The position numbers and the translations under genes were made by a program. From positions 1,798,001 through 1,862,000 of the forward strand of contig NZ_JAVBIJ010000001.1 of NCBI RefSeq assembly GCF_032193765.1: 64,000 nt of DNA, read 5' to 3'. The notes under the pieces are model-generated. The model was not told where the DNA came from, searched no databases, and saw only the letters and a program-made list of their open reading frames with translations. This DNA comes from Rhodoferax potami (GTDB taxonomy: Bacteria; Pseudomonadota; Gammaproteobacteria; Burkholderiales; Burkholderiaceae_C). Below, one piece after another: positions 58,089 through 64,000 of the stretch; within the stretch, counting starts at the first letter, position 1; each line of letters starts with the position of its first letter.

Positions 58089-58870
58089 GCGACGGCCTCC
58101 GCGGATTGCAGTGTGGCCGGATCAATAGCGCCTGTGATGAGGCCCACAATTTCCTCCGGATTGGTCTCTCTGGTCAAGCGGCTGCAAATGATGCGACCCT
58201 GACGGAACACCCAGATCCGGTCCACCAAATCGAACACCTGGCGCAAGTTGTGGCTGATGATGATCAGCGGTATGCCTTGTTGCTTCAGGCCCTTGATGAT
58301 CTGTTCGACCCGCGCAGTCTCCGCGACCCCCAATGCGGCAGTAGGCTCATCAAGAATGATGAGCTTCTTCGCAAAACCGGCGGCACGGGCAATCGCCACA
58401 CATTGACGCTGGCCGCCCGACATGCCCCGAAGGCTCTCGGACATGTCTTGAATCTTGACGCCGGTTGTTGACAACATCGAGGCGGACTGTTCCCGCATAG
58501 CCTTGTGATTCAAAACCGACAAGGGCCCGAGTGCCAAGCGCGTGATTTCACGGCCCAAAAAGATATTGGCGGGAACGTCAAGGTCTTCGGCGAGGGCCAG
58601 TGTCTGGTACACCGTTTCAATACCCTGGTCGCGTGCATCCAAGGGAGAGCTGAAGTGGACGCTTTGGCCGTCCAGATTGATGTCGCCCGAGTTGGGCTGC
58701 TCTACGCCGGTGATCAAGCGAACAAAAGTGCTTTTGCCGGCACCGTTGTCACCGACGATCGCGGCGTGCTCGCCGGGTAGCAGGCGGAAACTGGCATCGG
58801 TCAGGGCCTTCACGCCACCGTAATGCTTGGTCAGATTGGTAATCTGCAGAACTGGTTGTTTGGATGTCAT
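58082..58870 (-). CDS. Sugar ABC transporter ATP-binding protein (single-domain, FrcA-like)
   Basis: 262 residues with one ATPase unit: Walker A GDNGAGKST (about residue 37), Q-loop YQTLALAEDL, signature LRGMSGGQRQ, Walker B LIILDEPTAALG and switch His in IISHNL. Carbohydrate-uptake-2 importers usually have a double ATPase of about 500 residues; the short form resembles FrcA of the fructose system. It lies divergent from the binding protein and its permease (59036, 60080). Confidence 0.92.
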   Translation of the reverse strand: MTSKQPVLQITNLTKHYGGVKALTDASFRLLPGEHAAIVGDNGAGKSTFVRLITGVEQPNSGDINLDGQSVHFSSPLDARDQGIETVYQTLALAEDLDVPANIFLGREITRLALGPLSVLNHKAMREQSASMLSTTGVKIQDMSESLRGMSGGQRQCVAIARAAGFAKKLIILDEPTAALGVAETARVEQIIKGLKQQGIPLIIISHNLRQVFDLVDRIWVFRQGRIICSRLTRETNPEEIVGLITGAIDPATLQSAEAVAC

Positions 58871-58929
58871 GGTGGACTTGTTTCAGGAAATTGGGTGCAA
58901 GCATGCCAGAACCCGACACGGAATCGTAT

Positions 58930-58956
58930 TAGTAAAACTACTAGATTTAATTAAAT
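58930..58956. promoter_or_regulatory. Operator candidate between the divergent sugar genes
   Basis: Two adjacent dyads: TAGTA-AAAC-TACTA (58930-58943) and ATTTAATTAAAT (58945-58956, perfect palindrome). They lie in the 165-bp region between the ATPase and binding-protein starts. No regulator gene is present nearby to match them. Confidence 0.55.
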
Positions 58957-59035
58957 AAAACTCTGCTGTAATTTGGCTCCAGCAAGCCGTGGAATCCACC
59001 ACAGCTGCTAATTCAAACCACAACGGAGATAACGA

Positions 59036-59992
59036 ATGATCACCAAACGCATGCTGGGCCGCTTGGCCATCGCGATGGCCACCGCCGGCCTGATGTCTGC
59101 CGCTGCCGCAGAAACCACTATTGCCTACATCACCAATGGCAATACCAACGAAGGTTGGACCCTGATCAACGGTGGCGCTAAGAAGGCCGGTCAAAAGGCC
59201 GGCGTGAAATTCATTGAATTGGCAGCAGAAAAAGGCGAACTCTCCAAGCAGTTGGCCATTGTTGAGGACATGATCACTCGCAAAGTGAACGCGATTGCAA
59301 TTGCTCCGGTGGACAGCGCAGGCATTGCACCGGCCATCAACAAAGCGCTGGCGGCCGGCATCAAGGTGGTGGCGGTGGACACTGGCATTTCCGGCGCCAA
59401 AATCACTTCCTATGTGGCGACCGACAACATCAAGGCCGCGATGGTGCAAGGTGACTGGACTGCCGAGCAGGTCAAAGACGGCGACACCGTGATCTACATC
59501 ACAGGCGATTTGGGTCAATCGACAGGTCAAGAGCGCAAAAAGGGCTTTCTGGACGGCCTGAATGCCAAGCGCAAGAACGTAAAAGTGGTAGAGGTCTCTA
59601 CAACATGGGATCAAACCATGGCGCAAAACGGCGTTGAGACTGCGATGCGCGCTAACCCCGGCGTCAAGGTGATTGCCTGTGCTTGGGACGGCGGCGCGCT
59701 CGGTGCCAAAGCAGCCCTGATGGCTGCAGGCAAGAAAGCCGGCGACGTCAAGATCGCTGGTTTTGACGGCTCCCCCGGCGGTCTGGACATGATGAAGCAA
59801 GGCTGGCAGTCTGCCAACGCTGCGCAAATGTTGGCCAAAATCGGCCAAGTAGGTGTCGAAACAGCGATTGCCGCTGCTGAAGGCAAAAAGGTAGACGCTC
59901 GCATCGATACCGGTTCATTCCTAGTGCTGCCATCCAACGTGGACCAGTTCGCCAAAGACTCTGGCGTGGCGCAGTTCATGAAAGTGAAATAA
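59036..59992 (+). CDS. Sugar ABC transporter periplasmic binding protein
   Basis: 318 residues. Signal peptide MITKRMLGRLAIAMATAGLM with cleavage near SAAAAE. The mature part is the ribose/galactose-type PBP1 fold: TTIAYITNGNTNEGWTLING, KVNAIAIAPVDSAGIAP, VVAVDTGISG, and KIAGFDGSPGG. It binds a pentose or hexose; the ligand is not fixed by sequence. Start has CGGAGATAACG upstream. A transcription-attenuating hairpin follows (60031). Confidence 0.93.
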   Translation: MITKRMLGRLAIAMATAGLMSAAAAETTIAYITNGNTNEGWTLINGGAKKAGQKAGVKFIELAAEKGELSKQLAIVEDMITRKVNAIAIAPVDSAGIAPAINKALAAGIKVVAVDTGISGAKITSYVATDNIKAAMVQGDWTAEQVKDGDTVIYITGDLGQSTGQERKKGFLDGLNAKRKNVKVVEVSTTWDQTMAQNGVETAMRANPGVKVIACAWDGGALGAKAALMAAGKKAGDVKIAGFDGSPGGLDMMKQGWQSANAAQMLAKIGQVGVETAIAAAEGKKVDARIDTGSFLVLPSNVDQFAKDSGVAQFMKVK

Positions 59993-60030
59993 GTTTTTGC
60001 ACCCGCCCAGTGGGTGACCACCGGGCCCGG

Positions 60031-60060
60031 ACGACCGCTGCAGAGCGGTCGTCATTTTTT
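60031..60060 (+). terminator. Attenuating terminator between binding protein and permease
   Basis: ACGACCGCT pairs with AGCGGTCGT over GCAG, then CA and seven T. It lies 38 bases after the binding-protein stop; partial readthrough would give more binding protein than permease. Confidence 0.85.
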
Positions 60061-60079
60061 TATTTGAGGAATTGATTTC

Positions 60080-61024
60080 ATGAAGTCCATCACCCGCCAA
60101 GAATGGTATGGAGCCTTAGTGGCCGTTTTGGTTTTGGGGGCCTTGCTGAGTGCAGCATCACCCTATTTTCTGACCACTGGCAATTTGTCCAACATTCTGG
60201 TGCAGGCCTCTGTAATTGCCCTGCTGGCAGGCGGCCAAACATTTGTGATTTTGACTGGTGGTGTCGACCTCGCAGTGGGCGCCTTGACTGCGCTGGCAGG
60301 TGCTGTTGCCGGCCACATGATGGTCAAATTGGGCGTTGACCCCTACCTCTGTATCGCAGCCGCTTTTGCCATCGGTGCCGCTGTTGGACTGTTCAACGGC
60401 TACCTGGTTGCTTTTGTGGGTATTCCTTCATTCATCGTGACTTTGGGTGGCTTGACTCTGTGGCGGGGTCTTGCTTTCGAATCCACTGGTGGCTTTGACA
60501 ACTCCGGAATGCCGGATCCCCTGCCCTTTATCGGCTACGGCCAGTTCCTCGGCGTTCCGATGCCCATTTGGATCACCGGCGTCTTCTTTGTCGCCATGGC
60601 TTTTATTTTGTCGAGCACCAAACTGGGCCGCTATGTGTATGCGATGGGCTCCAATGAAATGGGTGCGCGTCAAGTCGGTATCAACATCCGCTGGTACAAG
60701 TTAGGCGTGTATGTGGTGTCGGGTTTAAGCTGCGCTCTGGGTGCACTGGTACTGATGGCACGCATGGACTCATCTAGCGGCAAGATGGCCCAAATGTTCG
60801 AGTTGGATGCCATTGCGGCAGTCATCTTGGGCGGCACCTCACTTTTTGGCGGACGTGGAAGTATCTGGGGCAGCCTTTTGGGTGCCGTACTGATCACCAT
60901 GATCCGCAATGGCATGAACCTGATGGAGATTTCGCAGTTCAAGCAGATGATGGCCATCGGCGCGGTGGTGATTTTGGCTGTTTGGATTGATGTGATCCGT
61001 CGTCAACGACTCTTGAAAAAATGA
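60080..61024 (+). CDS. Sugar ABC transporter permease (RbsC/FrcC-like)
   Basis: 314 residues with about ten hydrophobic segments. The block GGVDLAVGALTALAGAVAG (about 66-84), GYLVAFVGIPSFIVTLGGLT (about 112) and the EAA-like ILGGTSLFGGRGSIWG SLLG region are the BPD-transp-2 family marks. A single permease gene suggests a homodimer. Its stop overlaps the kinase start by ATGA. Confidence 0.93.
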   Translation: MKSITRQEWYGALVAVLVLGALLSAASPYFLTTGNLSNILVQASVIALLAGGQTFVILTGGVDLAVGALTALAGAVAGHMMVKLGVDPYLCIAAAFAIGAAVGLFNGYLVAFVGIPSFIVTLGGLTLWRGLAFESTGGFDNSGMPDPLPFIGYGQFLGVPMPIWITGVFFVAMAFILSSTKLGRYVYAMGSNEMGARQVGINIRWYKLGVYVVSGLSCALGALVLMARMDSSSGKMAQMFELDAIAAVILGGTSLFGGRGSIWGSLLGAVLITMIRNGMNLMEISQFKQMMAIGAVVILAVWIDVIRRQRLLKK

Positions 61025-61938
61025 CCACATCTATTTGGGTACTCGGCGAAGCGCTGATGGACTGCCTCTCGCAGCCCGATGGAACACTGCGCCCCTTCAT
61101 AGGAGGCAGCCCTTACAACATGGCTCGCGCAGCGGCGTTGCGCGGAGCACCTGTGGGCTATGTAAACCCGCTCTCTACCGACCGCTTTGGACAGCAACTG
61201 GGCCAGCAATTGCTGAAAGACGGTGTACAGGTCCTGGCTGGCGAGAGCCGCTTGCCCACCTCTTTGGCGGTGGTGCAGATCACAGATGGGCAACCCAGCT
61301 ACGGCTTTTACCGCGAAGGTATCGCAGACCGGGATTACACCGTCGACAGCGTGCTGACCATGCTCAAAGGCCATCCGCCGGGGGTGCTGCATACCGGGTC
61401 ATTGCTGCTGGTGCCCCCAGAGCACACCAAGGTAATGTCGATCTTGCAGGGTGCAAAAGACATGGGTTGGACTATCAGCGTGGATGTCAATCTACGCCCC
61501 AAGCTCGCAGCCGATTTGGGGGCCTACGTTGAGGCAGTCAAAAAGGTCGCCAAATTGGCTGACTGGATCAAGGCCAGCGATGAGGACTTGGAGTTGCTGG
61601 GTGTTCAAGCGCCAAGCCGTGAAAAAGGCAGAGATATTGCCGCCATGTTCCGAGACCACGGTGCACGCCGAATCGCTCTCACTTTCGGCGGCGACGGTGC
61701 GTGGCTAGAAGTCGATGGCGCCTATGCTGAGGCGGATGTGCCGGTGACCCGGGTGGTTGATACGGTGGGCGCCGGAGACACGTTCTGGGGTAACTGCCTT
61801 GGGGATTGGGTCCTGAACGTAAACGGACAAGACAGAGTGCGGCAAACCTTAACTGAGGCTATGCAGGCCGCAGCGATAAATTGCGCACGGGCAGGTTGCC
61901 AACCTCCAACCTACGAAGAAACCCAGGCGCTTCTTTGA
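61021..61938 (+). CDS. PfkB-family carbohydrate kinase (fructokinase-like)
   Basis: 305 residues. The PfkB signature 1 is GGSPYNMARAAALRGAPV (about residue 29) and signature 2 is DTVGAGDTFWGNCLGD with the catalytic Asp near residue 249. Phosphorylates the imported sugar; fructokinase or ribokinase-like activity is not decided. Coupled to the permease by ATGA. With FucU and the F6P-aldolase-like protein on the other strand, it forms one sugar pathway. Confidence 0.9.
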   Translation: MTTSIWVLGEALMDCLSQPDGTLRPFIGGSPYNMARAAALRGAPVGYVNPLSTDRFGQQLGQQLLKDGVQVLAGESRLPTSLAVVQITDGQPSYGFYREGIADRDYTVDSVLTMLKGHPPGVLHTGSLLLVPPEHTKVMSILQGAKDMGWTISVDVNLRPKLAADLGAYVEAVKKVAKLADWIKASDEDLELLGVQAPSREKGRDIAAMFRDHGARRIALTFGGDGAWLEVDGAYAEADVPVTRVVDTVGAGDTFWGNCLGDWVLNVNGQDRVRQTLTEAMQAAAINCARAGCQPPTYEETQALL

Positions 61939-61959
61939 GGCCTCATCAAGGCTTGAATA

Positions 61960-62111
61960 TCAGGCCTTGTTTTTCAATTTTCCACGCGGCATCACTGCGG
62001 TCGTTACCATGGGGCGCACAGGGTCCCCCCCCCCGATAAGGGCTTGGGGGCTGCGTTGTCTTTTTTGGGCTTTTTAGACTCTTTATTTGATTTCTGTTGA
62101 CCTTTGGCCAT
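61960..62111 (-). pseudogene. Small Lys-rich protein gene, frame broken in a run of ten G
   Basis: The minus-strand ATG at 62111 starts MAKGQQKSNKESKKPKKDNA, a basic N-terminus that I associate with a small Burkholderiales protein family. Ten G (plus strand C, 62025-62034) follow CCCTTATC. As written the frame ends after 35 residues at a TAA. With eight or eleven G the frame would continue as DPVRPMVTTAVMPRGKLKNK and end in TGA at 61960, which looks like the natural C-terminus. Either a homopolymer sequencing error, a true frameshift, or slippage that switches the protein on and off. Divergent from arfB, 63 bp apart. Confidence 0.75.
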
Positions 62112-62174
62112 TAGGAGAGTCCTTGTACGAGAGTGTTATGGTTGAAGGCAGTCTAACCTTCACACGCACACATC

Positions 62175-62579
62175 GTGGCATTTCTTTTTGATCGCATTGC
62201 CGCAGAAGCACAGTTGATAGCTATCCGCGCGCAAGGTGCCGGCGGACAAAATGTCAATAAGGTATCCAGCGCTATTCATTTGCGGTTTGATATTCATGCA
62301 TCATCTCTGCCTGAAGCGATCAAAGAGCGGCTGTTGGCGAGCCCCGACAACCGCATTAGCCGTGACGGCGTATTGGTCCTCAAAGCACAGCAACACCGGA
62401 CCCATGAACTCAACCGGCTAGATGCATATACTCGCCTGCGCGGGATCATTGAGGCAGCTGCAATTGAACCGCTTCTACGCAAGGCCACTAAGCCAACTTA
62501 CGCCTCGCGCCAACGCCGGTTGGAATCGAAGTCGATACACAGCAGGTTAAAGCAGTTGCGAGGGAATCGACTGGAATAA
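62175..62579 (+). CDS. arfB: Alternative ribosome-rescue factor ArfB (YaeJ)
   Basis: 134 residues. The catalytic GGQ of release factors is in IRAQGAGGQNVNKVSSAI (about residues 22-26), and the basic C-terminal tail (KPTYASRQRRLESKSIHSRLK) is what enters the empty mRNA channel of stalled ribosomes. It hydrolyses the stuck peptidyl-tRNA. Start is the GTG at 62175; no clear ribosome site was seen. Length is near the E. coli protein (140). Confidence 0.93.
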   Translation: MAFLFDRIAAEAQLIAIRAQGAGGQNVNKVSSAIHLRFDIHASSLPEAIKERLLASPDNRISRDGVLVLKAQQHRTHELNRLDAYTRLRGIIEAAAIEPLLRKATKPTYASRQRRLESKSIHSRLKQLRGNRLE

Positions 62580-63433
62580 CAAAAAATCGGTCGGAAGATG
62601 CAGTTGTCACTTGAAATTAGAGGCGATGCAGTCCAGTCAGCCTTGATCTTTGTTCGCGAGTGCGGAATCCTGCGCTCTGTGTTCCATAAAGACTCTCAAA
62701 TCAATCAGTTTAGTGCAGCGTCAAACTGAGCCAAATTTCCGTCGAATTGGCCTCCTGCCGGTTTCAAAGCCACATAGTCATGACGGCAATGAACCAAGAA
62801 ATTGCCAATCGCAACAAGAAGGCAGTTCAGGCGGGGATTCAAGGTTGATGATTCACGGGGGACAACGGAACAGGATGTCGGCGCCAGCCAAGCAGAAAGG
62901 GATTTGGATTTGAAAATGCTTCTATGCCGCTGGATGTCAGTGCTACCGTAAGGGCCCCAGCAGGCTTTTCCTAGCAAGGGCGCCATGAAGACTGAGCAAG
63001 CCAGAATTAGTAGGTTGCACGAAGAAAAACCTACGCTCAAGATAGAGCGCAGCATCTTGAAAAGCGCCACGACCTACATCGCCTAGGAATAAATAACCGA
63101 TGAAGCCATAAGCACTCTGTTGCGTCAAAGCTCCACAGGCAGCGATCGGGGCTATCGTGCACGTCGAATAAGACAAATTTCTGGCCTTATGACACAGCTG
63201 CGGCTTACATAGGATCAGACCCCTAATGTGGGGGTAGTCATTGCGCACATGCCCGAAGCGTCTCGGACAAGCGAAGGACCGATGCCAAAGCAACACGATT
63301 GCTAATAAGTTGTCCCTGCAAAACCCCTGCAACCCGCATGAACGCTTGTGATCTGGGGTGATTCCGGATGGTCAGAACTCTCAAATAGATATTCAATGGA
63401 GTCTGTTTTCTGGGAGTTTTTGAAAGCAGCGCC
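62580..63433. other. 854-bp stretch without a recognisable gene
   Basis: Lower GC than the rest; open frames here are short and without clear ribosome sites or familiar domains. A minus-strand frame at 62705-63070 has a fairly ordered end (GNFLVHCRHDYVALKPAGGQ) and could be a fragment of an element, but I cannot name it. It ends in the IS5-type element's left end. Confidence 0.5.
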
Positions 63434-64000
63434 ATGACCGATGACTTTTTCCGCAACCGCCTGGATCAGATGATCGATTTGCGCCACCCTCTGGCGGTGC
63501 TTGCTAACCGCATGCCTTGGCAAGAGATCGAAGCCTCCCTCGTCCAGCGCTGGGCACGCCAGGTCAAGTCTGGCAAGAAGATAGAAGACTTGGACTTGTT
63601 TGGTCCGGTCTCGGCCGTTGCCGGTGGCGGCGTCTCCAATGCCGGCCGTCCCCGTCTGCCCACCCGGTTAATGGTTGCCTTGCTGTACCTCAAGCATGCG
63701 TTCAATGAGAGCGACGAGGACGTGATCCAGCGCTGGGGTGAGACCCCCACTTGGCAGTACTTTTCTGGCAACGAATACTTTGAACACCAGTGGCCGTGCG
63801 ACCCGACACAACTGGGGCGCTTTCGTAAAGCTCTGGGCGAAGAAGGCGTGGAAGAACTGCTGGCCCGCACCATGGAAGTGGCGGTCACCCTCAAGCTGAT
63901 TGCCAAGAAAGAATTGACCCGCATGATCGTGGACTCCACGGTGCAAGAAAAAGCTGTGGCACATCCCACCGACAGCAAGCTGCTGGAGACCGCCCGATCC
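63390..64000 (+). mobile_element. IS5-family insertion sequence, right end outside the window
   Basis: The transposase gene starts at 63434. The left terminal repeat should lie in about 63390-63430 (GGAGTCTGTTTTCTGGGAG and GTTTTTGAAAGCAGC), but without the right end I cannot fix the boundary. Confidence 0.65.
63434..64000 (+). CDS. IS5-family transposase, 3' end cut off
   Basis: 189 residues visible, open to the window edge. MTDDFFRNRLDQMIDLRHPL with the N-terminal DUF772-type region, GRPRLPTRLMVALLYLKHAF and FSGNEYFEHQWPCDPTQLGR, then the first DDE aspartate in TRMIVDSTVQEKAVAHPTDS (about residue 170). IS5-family (IS5 subgroup) assignment by resemblance. The DDE residues two and three lie beyond the edge. 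Confidence 0.88.
   Translation, partial: MTDDFFRNRLDQMIDLRHPLAVLANRMPWQEIEASLVQRWARQVKSGKKIEDLDLFGPVSAVAGGGVSNAGRPRLPTRLMVALLYLKHAFNESDEDVIQRWGETPTWQYFSGNEYFEHQWPCDPTQLGRFRKALGEEGVEELLARTMEVAVTLKLIAKKELTRMIVDSTVQEKAVAHPTDSKLLETARS

Noticed and set aside
62215..62240. GATAGCTATCCGCGCGCAAGG resembling the interspersed repeat in arfB
   Set aside because: It codes the conserved LIAIRAQGAGG of the GGQ motif, so the match is probably native sequence.
62705..63070. A 121-codon minus-strand frame in the gene-poor stretch
   Set aside because: No start signal or family I can name; described only as possible element remnant.

Overview
The window is about 60% GC bacterial chromosome. I read it as a betaproteobacterium of the family Comamonadaceae, probably Rhodoferax or a close relative. 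This is inference. It rests on the tandem glycine riboswitches, a short-chain PHA depolymerase, the NtrB/NtrC-glnA arrangement, the DUF2256-photolyase cluster, and a short interspersed repeat that I associate with this family. No rRNA, tRNA or CRISPR array was seen. The left edge cuts an SDR gene and the right edge cuts an IS5-type transposase gene.

1-5.7 kb: the 3' end of an SDR gene, a DMT exporter, a second SDR and an ETF-quinone oxidoreductase sharing a control region with a near-perfect palindrome, then an alpha/beta hydrolase and a PlsC-type acyltransferase. 5.7-13.8 kb is a glycine/serine catabolism block. A tandem glycine riboswitch precedes gcvT-gcvH-gcvP, and a second one precedes a DadA-type D-amino acid dehydrogenase and L-serine ammonia-lyase (sdaA). 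Together these would turn excess glycine into C1 units, serine and pyruvate. 13.8-27 kb holds a lipoprotein, a membrane protein, an outer-membrane beta-barrel, chaA behind a structured leader, a PhnD-like lipoprotein translationally coupled to a GGDEF-EAL protein, aroC, a cupin, a GST, phaZ, a CBS protein, metY and a hydrolase.

27-37.9 kb: a GcvA-like LysR regulator with a palindromic site at its start, small conserved proteins (NTF2-like, DUF962), a small lower-GC patch with two orphan genes, a YihY-family protein, a periplasmic binding protein, a D-2-hydroxyacid dehydrogenase, an MFS transporter, malic enzyme, and thyA-folA. 37.9-51.4 kb is rich in signalling: a NarL-type regulator and CHASE3 kinase pair plus a receiver-only protein, xthA, ntrC, ntrB, and glnA with a recognisable sigma-54 promoter and two NtrC boxes, then a CinA-like protein, a CysZ-like protein, rsuA and an HD-GYP response regulator.

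52-56.8 kb is a tightly overlapping four-gene light-repair operon: photolyase, a 46-residue DUF2256 zinc-ribbon-like protein, cryptochrome-DASH and an FeS-type (6-4) photolyase. 56.9-61.9 kb is a divergent sugar-uptake locus: a FrcA-like single-domain ABC ATPase, a FucU/RbsD mutarotase and a fructose-6-phosphate-aldolase-like enzyme on one strand; a binding protein, permease and PfkB kinase on the other. 62 kb has arfB facing a small basic-protein gene broken in a run of ten G. After an 850 bp stretch without recognisable genes an IS5-type element begins.

The most unusual feature seen is a short interspersed repeat, with about eight diverged copies. Each begins with a GCTAY-N7-RTAGC hairpin, all lie in the same orientation, and several are read in frame inside conserved genes (gcvT, gcvP, rsuA, folA and the DMT transporter).
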